Part shown: in pieces, positions 24,257 to 33,900 of the stretch
Layout of the letters: each line of letters starts with the position of its first letter
Numbering within the stretch: position 1 is the stretch's first letter
DNA from: Qipengyuania soli
GTDB taxonomy: Bacteria; Pseudomonadota; Alphaproteobacteria; Sphingomonadales; Sphingomonadaceae
Direction of reading: 5' to 3'
NCBI RefSeq assembly: GCF_015529805.1
Contig: NZ_CP064654.1
Coordinates: forward strand, 1,116,001-1,180,000
Length of the DNA: 64,000 nt
Program-made: the position numbers and the translations under genes
Notes under the pieces: generated by a model
Databases searched by the model: none
What the model was told of the DNA's origin: nothing
Seen by the model: the letters and a program-made list of their open reading frames with translations, nothing else

Positions 24257-26470
24257 TCAAGGGTTGCCCTCACCGCGAACGGTGTGCGGGTCGCGGGCGA
24301 AGCGCATGGTCACGCGCGTCCCGCCACTTTCGATTGAGGAGAACGTCATCTCGCCCCCGTGCTCCTCGACAATCTTGTTGACGATCGCGAGGCCGAGTCC
24401 GGTGCCCTTCTCGCGTGTCGTGACATAGGGTTCGAGAATGCGCTCGCGGTCCTGTGGCAGGCCGATGCCGTTGTCCTCGACGGAAACCGTAAACGACTCC
24501 TCGTCCTCGCGAACCCTGACCGCGATCTTGCCGCGGTAGTCCGGCTCCGCATTCACAGATTTCGCTTCGATCGCTTCGAATGCGTTCTTGAGAATGTTTG
24601 TCACCGCCTGTCCGACCTGGTGTCGATCGCACTGGATGCGGATCGGCCCATCGGCATTGGTGTCCAGCGAATAGTTGATGTCGGGGTGCGCGACTTCCTG
24701 GAGGAACAGCGACTGACGGACGAGATCGAGCGCATCCTCGGGTCGGAATACAGGCTTGGGCAAGCGGGCAAAGCTTGAGAATTCGTCGACCATCTTGCGA
24801 AGGTCCCCGACTTGCCGGACAATCGTGCTGGTCAATTCATCGAACAATTCGCCGTCCTGCTCGATCTGCTTGCGATAGCGTCGCTTCAGGCGCTCGGTCG
24901 CCAGCTGGATTGGTGTGAGCGGGTTCTTGATCTCGTGCGCAATGCGGCGAGCAACGTCGGACCAGGCCGCTTGTCGCTGATCGAGCAACTGGCGGGTGAT
25001 ATCCTCGAAAGTGATAACGTAGCCTTCGGACTCTTCTCCGATCTTCACGGCCAGAGTGAGCAGTTCACCCCGGCGCGAGTGACTGATCACACCCTGAGTC
25101 AGGCCAGCCACCACCATCGCCGTAATCTGTGGAGCGAGTTCCGACAGCGTCGTGGGTTGCGGGGTGGCTTCGGCATCGTCCATGAGCATGGCCTGCGCCG
25201 GTGCGTTCATGAGCAATACGTTGAGCTCGCGGTCGATCGAGATCACGCCGGCACTCACGGATTCCAGCACAGCTTCGATGAAACTGCGCCGCTCTTCCAG
25301 TTCGGCATTGGCCGAAACCAACGCATCCGTCTGCTTTTCAAGTTGCGCCGTCATGCGGTTGAAGGCGCGGTTGAGCATGCCGATTTCGTCTGCGCCGGTG
25401 CGTCCCTCGACCCGGAGCGAGAAGTTGCCGGCACCCACCTTCCTCGCCGCGGCAACGAGGTCGGTTAGCGGCTCCACCTGTCGATCTGCAAAGCGCAGCG
25501 CGAACCAGACCGACAACCCGACAAGCGCCAGGCTGACAAAGAACAGCGCAAGGTTGAATCGCAACTGCAGGGCGCGGGCACGTTTGGTAAGCTCGTCATA
25601 TGCATCGGATATCGAGCGCGCGCTTTGCCAGCTGCGGAAGCTTGAGGCCTCCGAACTTCTTGCAGTGTAAAGATATATGCCGGTTTCGCGATCGATCGGC
25701 GCAACCGCCTCGATCCGCTCGGGACTGCCGCGCACGACGACCTGCTCGTTCTTGGACAGAGGCCCCATCGCCGATTGAGCAAAGGGTATCGGGTCACTGC
25801 CCTCCGAAAGACCGTAGACCACCGCGGTTCGCATGGTGCCGTCGGGCAAGGCCTGCAGGATAGCGCTTTCAACCACGTCACGCGGTTCGGCCTGATACTG
25901 GTAGACGAGAGCGAAATTGGGATCTGTAACTTGAACCTTCTGGAGGATGGACCGCATGTCCATAGCCATCGAGATGGTCTCGTTTCCGAGGTCGAGCTGG
26001 TTTTCAGCATAGTAGCTCTCGGCCAACTGGTTCGCATTCTCCATGAGTCCGCGCGAGTTGTCGGAAAACCAGAAATCCACGCCGGATTGAAAGAGAAACG
26101 CGGCGAACCCCGCCACCAGGAGTGTCGGCACTGCGGCAATCATCGAGAAGAAGAAGACCAGGCGCACATGCAGTCGTGCCGTGCTGCCGGCCGCGCGTCG
26201 CAATGCCAGCCTGCGCCCCGCCAGTACGAGCAGTGCCATGGCCGGGATCAGCGTTCCGATCAAAAGCGCCGCCACCTGCCTGCTCGGCAACAATTGCCCG
26301 TTCGGAGGCGCCGTGGTGAAGGCAGCATACGTGCTGGCCACCATGAGCAGGAATGCAACGATGAAGAAGATTTCCACGTAGGCGAAAATGTTCGCTCGGC
26401 GAGAGGCGACGAGGAACTTTCGCCACCATCTCGGAGGGGTCTTTATCGCTGAATTGGCCGGGGTCGCCAT
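24257..26470 (-). CDS. ntrY: Sensor histidine kinase NtrY
   Basis: Membrane kinase that phosphorylates NtrX. About 737 residues: three membrane helices near the N-terminus, a periplasmic region, a fourth helix (F-F-V-S-L-A-L-V-G-L-S-V-W-F), a HAMP linker, a PAS domain, the phospho-acceptor H in [13 protein letters not shown], and an ATPase domain with N, G1 (D-N-G-I-G-L) and G2 (G-T-G-L-G-L) boxes. I prefer the ATG at 26470 (M-A-T-P-A-N) to the one at 26500; neither has a clear ribosome-binding site. 22 bases separate it from ntrX. Confidence 0.94.
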   Translation of the reverse strand: MATPANSAIKTPPRWWRKFLVASRRANIFAYVEIFFIVAFLLMVASTYAAFTTAPPNGQLLPSRQVAALLIGTLIPAMALLVLAGRRLALRRAAGSTARLHVRLVFFFSMIAAVPTLLVAGFAAFLFQSGVDFWFSDNSRGLMENANQLAESYYAENQLDLGNETISMAMDMRSILQKVQVTDPNFALVYQYQAEPRDVVESAILQALPDGTMRTAVVYGLSEGSDPIPFAQSAMGPLSKNEQVVVRGSPERIEAVAPIDRETGIYLYTARSSEASSFRSWQSARSISDAYDELTKRARALQLRFNLALFFVSLALVGLSVWFALRFADRQVEPLTDLVAAARKVGAGNFSLRVEGRTGADEIGMLNRAFNRMTAQLEKQTDALVSANAELEERRSFIEAVLESVSAGVISIDRELNVLLMNAPAQAMLMDDAEATPQPTTLSELAPQITAMVVAGLTQGVISHSRRGELLTLAVKIGEESEGYVITFEDITRQLLDQRQAAWSDVARRIAHEIKNPLTPIQLATERLKRRYRKQIEQDGELFDELTSTIVRQVGDLRKMVDEFSSFARLPKPVFRPEDALDLVRQSLFLQEVAHPDINYSLDTNADGPIRIQCDRHQVGQAVTNILKNAFEAIEAKSVNAEPDYRGKIAVRVREDEESFTVSVEDNGIGLPQDRERILEPYVTTREKGTGLGLAIVNKIVEEHGGEMTFSSIESGGTRVTMRFARDPHTVRGEGNP

Positions 26471-26531
26471 CGTTGCGGCGTTACAACGCTCGTGTTGCAC
26501 TTTTGCAAGGACAAAATCGACAAAATGCCCG

Positions 26532-27944
26532 CTAATGCCGTCTAACGAAGCGTTCCGGGGCTATTTGGAGGTCCGCAAGGCGCTTGCGAAGAGTGTTGCG
26601 ATTGATCCCCAGTAGCTGTGCAGCGCGCAGCTGGTTTCCTTCGGTCTGCTGGAGGGCGTGCTCGAACAGAGGTTTCTCGAATGCGGCCAGCGCTCCGTGA
26701 TATAAATTGCCCGGCGTTGTACCATTTGCAGCGAGCCAACCACGCAATGCAGCCTCGAAACCATCTTCCGCCTCGCCGGAATCTGCATGTCTTTCGGCAG
26801 GCAAGCTATCAATCAATGTAGGCGCATCGATTACCTCGTCACGTGCCATGAGAGCCAGTCGGAACACGACATTGCGCAGCTCGCGAACATTTCCGGGCCA
26901 TTGGCGTGTCGCGAGCTGTGCCACCGCGTCATGGGCGATCTGGCGACGCGGAAGACCCTCCGAAGCCGCCTGGGCAAGGAAGTGCCTTACCAATGCGCCG
27001 ATGTCTTCTGCACGTTCACGCAGCGGCGGGAGGTGGATCGGGACGACGTTGAGCCGATAATACAGGTCTTCACGGAAGGAACCGCTCGCAATCATGGGTC
27101 CAAGGTCACGGTTGGTCGCAGCGATGATCCTTACGTCGACTCCGATTTCCTGTCGTCCCCCGACCCGGCGAATGCGACCTGATTGGAGAGCTCTCAGCAA
27201 TCGCGTTTGAGCTTCGGCGGGCATGTCGCCAATCTCGTCGAGGAACAGAGTACCGCCATTTGCCTGCTCGAACTTGCCGATTTGCTGGCTGACGGCACCG
27301 GTAAAGGCGCCACGCTCGTGCCCGAATAGCTCGCTTTCGAGTAAATCGTGCGGGATGGCTGCCATGTTGACCGCGACGAAGGGTCCGGTCTTGCGGGCCC
27401 CCAATTGGTGGATGGCCTCCGCCACCAGCTCCTTCCCGGTGCCGGACTCACCCGTGACAAGAACCGTAAGGTCATTGCGCAGCACCCTTGTTATCATCCG
27501 GTAGACGCCCTGCATCGCCGGGCTGCGCCCGATTAGCGGGAGTTCGGTGTCGGGCTCGTTTGCATCCCCGGAGGGACGAGGCCGGTTGGCTACAGCCTGT
27601 CTTACCGCCTGGGTCAGGTCATCAAGATCGAAGGGCTTGGGGAAATACTCGAAAGCATGGCTATCACTCGCTCGAACCGCCGTATCCAGCGTGTTTTGAG
27701 CGGAAAGCACAATGACCGGCATGTCGGGCGCCACGTCCCGCACGGCATCGATCGACGCCAACCCGTCGCCGTCGGTAAGGATGACGTCGGTCAGCATGAC
27801 GTCAAATGCGCGTTCGGCCAGAATGGCGTCACGACGCGAAATGCTGTCACAAGCAGTGACGTCGAAACCCTCGTCACGCAGGGCTTCGGTGATAACCGTC
27901 GCGATCCCCCGATCGTCCTCGACGAGAAGTGCCGAATGCGCCAT
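26532..27944 (-). CDS. ntrC: Nitrogen regulator NtrC (sigma-54 activator)
   Basis: Response regulator of the NtrB/NtrC pair that turns on nitrogen-assimilation promoters with sigma-54. The 470 residues contain a receiver (D53 in L-T-D-V-I-L), an AAA+ domain with Walker A G-E-S-G-T-G-K-E and an intact G-A-F-T-G-A loop, L-F-L-D-E-I-G-D-M-P, and a C-terminal Fis-type helix-turn-helix. The contrast with NtrX in the same operon is clear. It starts 9 bases after ntrB. Confidence 0.96.
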   Translation of the reverse strand: MAHSALLVEDDRGIATVITEALRDEGFDVTACDSISRRDAILAERAFDVMLTDVILTDGDGLASIDAVRDVAPDMPVIVLSAQNTLDTAVRASDSHAFEYFPKPFDLDDLTQAVRQAVANRPRPSGDANEPDTELPLIGRSPAMQGVYRMITRVLRNDLTVLVTGESGTGKELVAEAIHQLGARKTGPFVAVNMAAIPHDLLESELFGHERGAFTGAVSQQIGKFEQANGGTLFLDEIGDMPAEAQTRLLRALQSGRIRRVGGRQEIGVDVRIIAATNRDLGPMIASGSFREDLYYRLNVVPIHLPPLRERAEDIGALVRHFLAQAASEGLPRRQIAHDAVAQLATRQWPGNVRELRNVVFRLALMARDEVIDAPTLIDSLPAERHADSGEAEDGFEAALRGWLAANGTTPGNLYHGALAAFEKPLFEHALQQTEGNQLRAAQLLGINRNTLRKRLADLQIAPERFVRRH

Positions 27945-27953
27945 GTTCCTCCC

Positions 27954-29012
27954 CTACCCCGCCACTGGCAGGTTGATCCTGAAATGCGTCACACCCGCAC
28001 GCTCGTCACGTTCGTGCGAAATTCGCCCACCCATGTCTCTCAGGAGCTTGCGCACGAGTGCAAGGCCGAGCCCCTGTCCCTGCGGTTTGCTCGAGACAAA
28101 GGGCTCGAATACGTGATCGCGCAGGCTCGGGTCGATGCCGGGGCCCGAGTCCGTCACGGTAATTTCGATCGGTAGCCTTGTAGCCTTGCCGAAGCGGATG
28201 GCATTGAAAACGAGGCCGCTTACGTAGCGCGTTCGTACGGTTACCTGCGGATTTTCGAGGTCTCGACTAGCATCGCAAGCATTCGCGATCAGGTTGATGA
28301 GGACCTGCTCGAGTGCCCCCTGCTGAGCCGCAACAGGGGGAAGCGAAGGATCGAATTCCTCGACGAGCTCGCAGCCATCATTGCGCCCTGCGCGCACAGT
28401 GGCCATGGCATTGCGCACGGCTTCGTGAAGGTTGCAGGGACCTGTGACCTCTATCGGCTTGGCGCCAAGTTGCTGCATCCGGTCGATCAGCTGGGCAATG
28501 CGATCCACTTCGCTTGAGATCATCTTGGCGAGTGGGCGGTCGCGACCCTCCACCCTGCGCTCCAGCAATTGGCTTGCCCCCCGGATGGCAGCGAGCGGGT
28601 TCTTGATCTCGTGCGCGAGAACCGCTGGTGCGCGAAGTTCGACGCGCTCCTCATCATCCGAATTCTCCGGCTGACCGACATCGGAAAGTGTCACCACACG
28701 CCATCCCGGATGGGAGGGCATGGGCGAACTGGTGAAGTTGACCCGGCGATCGCCGAAAACCGTTCCGATGGTGATCCCGCGCGCGATAATGCGTGATTCA
28801 TTGCTGGCGAGGCCGATCCGCATGCGGTCATCCTCGACACCGATTGCGTCGAACAAATGCATCCCGACCAGGCGGTTGCTGCTGCGGCCAAGCATCTCTT
28901 CGGCGGCGCTATTGGACTCCACAATCCGATCATCACCGTCGAGCAGCAGGACGGCAAAAATCATCCCGGCGATCTGGGCGCTTGCTTCAGGCCCGCCGGA
29001 CAGAGACATCAT
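27954..29012 (-). CDS. ntrB: Nitrogen sensor kinase NtrB
   Basis: Soluble histidine kinase/phosphatase that controls NtrC, normally under PII (GlnB). The 352-residue protein has an N-terminal PAS domain, the phospho-acceptor H in [14 protein letters not shown], and a C-terminal ATPase domain with D-S-G-P-G-I and G-Q-G-L-G-L-A-L-V. No membrane segment. The ATG overlaps the dusB stop, and GTPase-free coupling to ntrC follows 9 bases on. Confidence 0.95.
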   Translation of the reverse strand: MMSLSGGPEASAQIAGMIFAVLLLDGDDRIVESNSAAEEMLGRSSNRLVGMHLFDAIGVEDDRMRIGLASNESRIIARGITIGTVFGDRRVNFTSSPMPSHPGWRVVTLSDVGQPENSDDEERVELRAPAVLAHEIKNPLAAIRGASQLLERRVEGRDRPLAKMISSEVDRIAQLIDRMQQLGAKPIEVTGPCNLHEAVRNAMATVRAGRNDGCELVEEFDPSLPPVAAQQGALEQVLINLIANACDASRDLENPQVTVRTRYVSGLVFNAIRFGKATRLPIEITVTDSGPGIDPSLRDHVFEPFVSSKPQGQGLGLALVRKLLRDMGGRISHERDERAGVTHFRINLPVAG

Positions 29013-30028
29013 GCCGCGCGGCGACGCAGGAAGGGATCGTAAAACCGCTCAAGTTCATCAAGAACTACAGCAGCATCGTCGATGAAGTTAACCTTGTTAC
29101 GGAAGTCGGCGGAGCCGTGCATTCCCTTGGTGTACCAACCAAGGTGCTTCCGGGCGATCTTCACACCGACATCCATCCCGTAGTGGTCGAGCATCGCCGT
29201 GTAGTGGTCGCGCACTACTGCATACTGCTCATCGAAGTCGGGGCTCGCAATCATTTCGCCGGTCCGCCACCAGTGCATGACCTGGCCCAGGAGCCAGGGC
29301 CGGCCATAGGCTCCGCGACCGATCATCACGCCGTCTGCACTCGATTGCTCCAAGGCTTTCGCCGCGTCCTCGATCCCACAGATATCACCGTTGACGACGA
29401 CGGGAATGGAAACCGCATCCTTGACCTTGCGCACAAAGGCCCAGTCGGCGCTACCCTTGTACATCTGGTTGCGTGTACGGCCGTGGACGGTGATCATTTT
29501 CACACCGAGATCCTCGGCGATCTTCGCAAGTTCGGGTGCGTTGAGATCCGAATGGTCCCACCCCATCCGCATCTTAACCGTGACCGGCACGTTGACGGCC
29601 TTGACGGTCGACTCCATCAGCCTCGTTGCAAGCGGCACTTCGCGCATCAGGGCAGAACCGGCCAACTGGCCGACGACCTTACGGACCGGGCAACCGAAAT
29701 TGATGTCAATGATGGCCGCCCCGTTGCCTTCCTGCAGCTTGGCAGCCTCCGCCATGCTCGCGGGATCGCAGCCGACGAGCTGCATGGAAACAGGTTCCTC
29801 GATATGGTCCCATGCAGCCTTCTGGATGCTCTGACGCGTCTCGCGGATCGCCGCCTCGCTCGCGATCATCTCGGTAACATTCAGACCCGACCCGTAGCTG
29901 CGGACGAGCCTGCGGAAAGGCAGGTCGGTAACGCCAGTCATCGGCGCCAGGACAACCGGCGTGTCGATAGTCACAGAACCGATGTTGATCGGCTTCGGCG
30001 GGACCGGAGGAAGGGGGAGCGTGCTCAT
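29009..30028 (-). CDS. dusB: tRNA-dihydrouridine synthase DusB (NifR3)
   Basis: FMN enzyme that reduces specific uridines in tRNA D-loops. The 339-residue TIM barrel contains A-P-M-T-G-V-T-D at the N-terminus, the catalytic cysteine in [20 protein letters not shown] and [11 protein letters not shown]. As nifR3 it heads the ntrBC operon in many alphaproteobacteria. Its start codon faces ispDF across 79 bases, which must hold both promoters. Confidence 0.95.
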   Translation of the reverse strand: MSTLPLPPVPPKPINIGSVTIDTPVVLAPMTGVTDLPFRRLVRSYGSGLNVTEMIASEAAIRETRQSIQKAAWDHIEEPVSMQLVGCDPASMAEAAKLQEGNGAAIIDINFGCPVRKVVGQLAGSALMREVPLATRLMESTVKAVNVPVTVKMRMGWDHSDLNAPELAKIAEDLGVKMITVHGRTRNQMYKGSADWAFVRKVKDAVSIPVVVNGDICGIEDAAKALEQSSADGVMIGRGAYGRPWLLGQVMHWWRTGEMIASPDFDEQYAVVRDHYTAMLDHYGMDVGVKIARKHLGWYTKGMHGSADFRNKVNFIDDAAVVLDELERFYDPFLRRRAA

Positions 30029-30107
30029 ATCGGAGGGTTGTGCCTAAATATTGGGCAGCCACATAGTGCGTTGCAGCGAAAACGGCAAGCGGCTAGCGCC
30101 GGGCGCT

Positions 30108-31256
30108 ATGCCCATTGCCGCTGCCCTGCCCCCATTCGCCGCCGTGGTCGTCGCCGCAGGCAGGGGACTGCGCGCAGGGCAGCCTCTTCCCAAACAGTTC
30201 GCAAGCTGGCGCGGCAAACCTGTTCTACGCCATTCGGTCGAGACGCTACTGGACGCGGGCGCGCATCCGCTTGTGGTGGTCATCCCCGAAAATGGCGAGG
30301 ACGCAGCACGGGCAGTGCTAGTCGGGCTTGAAGGGATCACCCTGGTCATCGGCGGGGAAACCCGGCAGGATTCGGTTGCCCGTGGACTCGACGCTGTTTC
30401 TGCCGCTGATCGCGTCCTCATCCACGACGCAGCACGTCCGGATTTGCCGCGTGAAGTCATCGAACGGCTGCTTGCCGCACTTGCCAATCACCCGGGAGCA
30501 ATACCGGCCCTTCCCGTAGTCGACAGCCTGGCAGTCGACGCAGGCGGCGTGATGGCCGGCAGCGCGGAGCGCGACACGCTGCGCCGGGTGCAGACCCCCC
30601 AGGCATTCAGGTTCGCGGACATCCTGGCCGCCCATCGTGCATGGAGCGGACCGACGAATGCCGGGGACGATGCCCAGGTCCTGCGCGCCGCGGGTGAGAC
30701 CATTGCCCTCGTCGAAGGACACGAGCGCCTCGCCAAACTGACTTTTGCAGGGGATTTCATGACCGATACACCGGACATTCGCACGGGGATGGGCTTTGAC
30801 GTCCATCGCCTCGTCGCCGGCGAGGAGTTGTGGCTAGGCGGTATCCGGATCGAACACGACAAGGGACTCGCGGGCCATAGCGATGCCGACGTAGCGCTCC
30901 ATGCACTGACCGATGCCATCTTGGGGGCCATCGGCGACGGCGATATCGGAACCCATTTTCCCCCGAGCGACCCGCAGTGGAAAGGTGCAAGCAGCGACAG
31001 GTTCCTCGCCCATGCTGCTGAACTGGCAAGGAAATCCGACTTCAGGATCTCGAATGTCGATCTGACCATCATCTGCGAAGAGCCGAAGATCGGACCTCAC
31101 CGACCCGCAATCCGTGACCGCATCGCCGCCTTGCTTGGCATTGACAGCGACCGCGTATCGGTGAAGGCGACGACCACCGAACGGCTTGGCTTTGCCGGTC
31201 GTGGCGAAGGCATCGCCACGCAGGCGATCGCAACCGTGGTCCGTCAACAAGGGTAG
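30108..31256 (+). CDS. ispDF: Bifunctional IspD/IspF of the MEP isoprenoid pathway
   Basis: A 382-residue fusion. Residues about 1-215 are IspD, the 2-C-methyl-D-erythritol 4-phosphate cytidylyltransferase (V-V-V-A-A-G-R-G-L-R-A-G and K-Q-F, then H-D-A-A-R-P). Residues about 225-382 are IspF, which makes 2-C-methyl-D-erythritol 2,4-cyclodiphosphate (M-G-F-D-V-H-R-L and G-H-S-D-A-D-V metal sites). The fusion is typical of alpha- and epsilonproteobacteria. ATG at 30108; the frame is open 57 bases upstream without a better start. Confidence 0.97.
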   Translation: MPIAAALPPFAAVVVAAGRGLRAGQPLPKQFASWRGKPVLRHSVETLLDAGAHPLVVVIPENGEDAARAVLVGLEGITLVIGGETRQDSVARGLDAVSAADRVLIHDAARPDLPREVIERLLAALANHPGAIPALPVVDSLAVDAGGVMAGSAERDTLRRVQTPQAFRFADILAAHRAWSGPTNAGDDAQVLRAAGETIALVEGHERLAKLTFAGDFMTDTPDIRTGMGFDVHRLVAGEELWLGGIRIEHDKGLAGHSDADVALHALTDAILGAIGDGDIGTHFPPSDPQWKGASSDRFLAHAAELARKSDFRISNVDLTIICEEPKIGPHRPAIRDRIAALLGIDSDRVSVKATTTERLGFAGRGEGIATQAIATVVRQQG

Positions 31257-31260
31257 CGCC

Positions 31261-31764
31261 ATGATCGAAGACAGCCCCTTTCCCAAGGAAATCACCGATC
31301 TCGCCGAGAAGGTGATCAAGGCCAATGTCGCAGCCGGTCGCAAGGTCGCCCTCGCCGAGAGCTGCACCGGCGGGCTCGTCTGCGGAGCGCTTACCGACGT
31401 ACCGGGATCATCGGCAGTACTGGACCGCGGGTTCATCACCTATTCCAACGAAGCGAAGATGGAGTGCCTCGGTGTACCGCTCGACATCATCGAGACCTTC
31501 GGCGCGGTATCGATCGCCTGTGCATGGGCGATGGCAAAAGGGGCGCTCGAAAACTCCGGCGCAGATGTCGCCGTTGCCATCAGCGGCGTGGCCGGACCCG
31601 GTGGCGGAACCGAGTTCAAACCTGTCGGGACTGTAGTGTTTGCCCGCGTGGTGCGCGGCCAGGAAGGCGAGCCCGACGGGGAAATGAAACGCTTCGACCC
31701 GACGACGCGCGGCGATATCCGCCGTCAGGCGACGATCTGCGCGCTCGAGCTGCTGCTGCCGTAA
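31261..31764 (+). CDS. pncC: Nicotinamide-nucleotide amidohydrolase (CinA C-terminal domain)
   Basis: Deamidates NMN to NaMN in pyridine nucleotide recycling. The 167-residue protein is only the CinA C-terminal domain, with A-L-A-E-S-C-T-G-G, A-V-A-I-S-G-V-A-G-P-G-G-G and K-P-V-G-T-V. The start at 31261 follows ispDF by 4 bases with a GGTAGCGCC spacer, so the pair is likely one transcript. It runs 40 bases into the end of the convergent COQ10/RatA gene. Confidence 0.92.
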   Translation: MIEDSPFPKEITDLAEKVIKANVAAGRKVALAESCTGGLVCGALTDVPGSSAVLDRGFITYSNEAKMECLGVPLDIIETFGAVSIACAWAMAKGALENSGADVAVAISGVAGPGGGTEFKPVGTVVFARVVRGQEGEPDGEMKRFDPTTRGDIRRQATICALELLLP

Positions 31765-32183
31765 AGTTCATTGGCGCGCTGCTCGAAAGCGCCCACCATC
31801 TTCCGAAATGCCCGGTCGAAATACTGGCCTGCCAGTGCTTCGAACACTGCGCTACGAAAGGCAAAATCGACGCAGAAATCCACCTCGCATCCACCGGGAG
31901 CGGGCGTGAACGTCCAGTTGTTGTCGAGATCTTTCAGCGGTCCGTCGACGTAGAAAACCTCGATATGCTCCGGACGCCGCTTCTCGACGCGCGAGGTGAA
32001 CTTCTCGCGAATGGCCTTGAAACCGACCAGCATGTCCGCGACCATTTCGGTTTCGGTGTCGGATTTGATGCGTGTCGCGACTACCCACGGCAGGAACTTG
32101 GGATAGCTCGCAACATCTGCGACCAGATCGAACATCTGCTCGCAGGTGTATGGCAGAAAACGCTTTTCCCGGATTCCCGGCAT
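31725..32183 (-). CDS. START-like protein of the COQ10/RatA family
   Basis: A 152-residue lipid-binding-fold protein. F-L-P-Y-T-C-E-Q-M-F-D-L-V-A-D-V-A-S-Y-P-K-F-L-P-W matches the COQ10 / RatA ribosome-association family. Known members carry ubiquinone or affect ribosome assembly; which applies here is not visible. Start ATG at 32183 overlaps the lipA stop (TGATG), so it is translated after lipA. The C-terminal S-S-S-S-S tail overlaps pncC in antisense. Confidence 0.88.
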   Translation of the reverse strand: MPGIREKRFLPYTCEQMFDLVADVASYPKFLPWVVATRIKSDTETEMVADMLVGFKAIREKFTSRVEKRRPEHIEVFYVDGPLKDLDNNWTFTPAPGGCEVDFCVDFAFRSAVFEALAGQYFDRAFRKMVGAFEQRANELYGSSSSSAQIVA

Positions 32184-33124
32184 CAGGCGCCCTGTTTGGC
32201 GAGCTTTGCTTCGCGCGCCGCGCGCATCTGGGCGAAATCGTCGCCGGCGTGATAGCTCGAGCGGGTCAGCGGGCTCGCTGCAACCTGGAGGAAACCCTTT
32301 GCGCGGGCAATCGCGCCATAGGCAGCGAACTGCTTGGGAGTCACGAACTCCTCCACCTTCGCGTGTTTCGGCGTCGGCTGCAGGTACTGGCCCATGGTAA
32401 TAAAATCGATGTCCGCGCTGCGCATGTCATCCATCACCTGGTGGACTTCGAGGCGAGCTTCGCCGAGCCCGAGCATGATACCCGACTTGGTGAAGATCAG
32501 CGGATTATGTGCCTTCACCTCTTCAAGCAGGCGCAGCGAGGCATAGTAGCGCGCACCGGGCCGGATCGTCGGGTAGAGGCGGGGAACGGTCTCGAGATTG
32601 TGGTTGAATACGTCGGGGCCAGCTTCGCAAATCTCTTCGATCGACTGCTTCATACGTCCCTTGAAGTCGGGCGTGAGAATTTCGATCGTGGTATTCGGGG
32701 TCTCGCGGCGAAGTGCGTTGATGACCTTGACGAACTGGCCAGCCCCGCGGTCGGGAAGGTCGTCACGATCGACGCTGGTGATGACGATGTGCTCGAGACC
32801 CATGGCAGCTGCGGCCGCCGCCGTGTGTTCGGGTTCGAGCGGATCGACCGGCATGGGCATGCCCGTCTTGATATTGCAGAACCGGCAGGCGCGGGTGCAG
32901 GTATCGCCAAGGATCATCACCGTGGCATGCTTCTTGGTCCAGCACTCGCCGATGTTCGGGCAGGCCGCTTCCTCGCACACCGTGTGAAGGTTGAGTTCAC
33001 GCATCAGCTTGCGCGTTTCGTTGTAGCCCTGGCTCACAGGTGCCTTCACGCGAATCCAGTCGGGCTTGCGCTGCATGCGCGGACGTTCGCCTTCGGGTGC
33101 GGGTGCGGAGGATAGGTCGTTCAT
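32183..33124 (-). CDS. lipA: Lipoyl synthase
   Basis: Radical-SAM enzyme inserting two sulfurs into octanoyl groups on the lipoyl domains, including K43 of PdhC and PdhB encoded elsewhere in this window. It has the auxiliary-cluster cysteines ([12 protein letters not shown]) and the radical-SAM motif [14 protein letters not shown] near the end supplies the third auxiliary ligand region. I use the ATG at 33124 (M-N-D-L-S-S), giving 313 residues; the ATG at 33136 is also possible. Confidence 0.96.
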   Translation of the reverse strand: MNDLSSAPAPEGERPRMQRKPDWIRVKAPVSQGYNETRKLMRELNLHTVCEEAACPNIGECWTKKHATVMILGDTCTRACRFCNIKTGMPMPVDPLEPEHTAAAAAAMGLEHIVITSVDRDDLPDRGAGQFVKVINALRRETPNTTIEILTPDFKGRMKQSIEEICEAGPDVFNHNLETVPRLYPTIRPGARYYASLRLLEEVKAHNPLIFTKSGIMLGLGEARLEVHQVMDDMRSADIDFITMGQYLQPTPKHAKVEEFVTPKQFAAYGAIARAKGFLQVAASPLTRSSYHAGDDFAQMRAAREAKLAKQGA

Positions 33125-33222
33125 GTCGCGGCCCATCTAGGCCCCCTGCCCCGCTCGGGCAAGCCGCATAGCTATTCGCGAATCCCTTGCTTCGAACTCT
33201 GAAACATTGCAGCGGGGCCGGA

Positions 33223-33861
33223 ATGAAGAGCTTTGACGAGATGATCGACGGCTATGGCCGTTTCCGTAGCGGTGACTGGAAGCGCCAGCACGATCGATGG
33301 GAAGAGCTCAAGGAAGGCCAATCACCTCAGGTGATGGTGATCGCCTGTTCGGACAGTCGAGTCGATCCGGCCCAGATTTTCGACGTGGACCCAGGCGAGA
33401 TTTTCGTCGTCCGTAACGTGGCGGCTCTCGTTCCGCCTTATGAGACCACGCCGGGTCGGCACGGCGTGTCCGCCGCTCTCGAATTTGCGATCCAGTTCCT
33501 GCGGGTCAAGGAAGTCGTCGTCATGGGTCATGGCATGTGCGGCGGTTGCCAGGCGGCCCTGACGCAGGACCTGCATGGCAACGAGTTGGGCGAAGGCGGC
33601 TTCGTGGCTCACTGGATCGACATGCTGGACGAAGTGCGCGAGCCGATCGCGTCGGAACTGGGCACGAAAGGCAGGACCGCCGAGCGAGCCATGGAGCTTG
33701 CTGCCGTCAAGGTCAGTCTAGCCAACCTGCGGACCTTCCCATGCGTGCAGGAAAAGGAGAAGCGCGGCACTCTCGCGCTGCGCGGTGCCTATTTCGCCAT
33801 CTCCGACGGCATCCTCTACCTCCTCGATGAGCAAACCGGCAAGTTTCGCCCCGCCAAATAA
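33223..33861 (+). CDS. can: Beta-class carbonic anhydrase
   Basis: Interconverts CO2 and bicarbonate. The 212 residues carry the zinc ligands C42 (A-C-S-D-S-R, with the D44/R46 dyad), H103 and C106 (G-H-G-M-C-G-G-C). I start at the ATG at 33223 rather than the upstream TTG. It is divergent from lipA across about 100 bases, which include the 10-bp palindrome ATTCGCGAAT. Confidence 0.95.
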   Translation: MKSFDEMIDGYGRFRSGDWKRQHDRWEELKEGQSPQVMVIACSDSRVDPAQIFDVDPGEIFVVRNVAALVPPYETTPGRHGVSAALEFAIQFLRVKEVVVMGHGMCGGCQAALTQDLHGNELGEGGFVAHWIDMLDEVREPIASELGTKGRTAERAMELAAVKVSLANLRTFPCVQEKEKRGTLALRGAYFAISDGILYLLDEQTGKFRPAK

Positions 33862-33900
33862 GTGCTTGCCCGCCAAGCAGGGCATGGCCATCTGGGCGCC

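Noticed and set aside
26471-26531. Possible sigma-54 promoter before ntrY
   Set aside because: TTGCA-AAAG-TGCAA looked promising, but there is no GG...GC pair with -24/-12 spacing.
28793-30331. 512-codon plus-strand frame opposite ntrB and dusB
   Set aside because: Crosses two real gene ends and the start of ispDF; composition is that of an antisense shadow.
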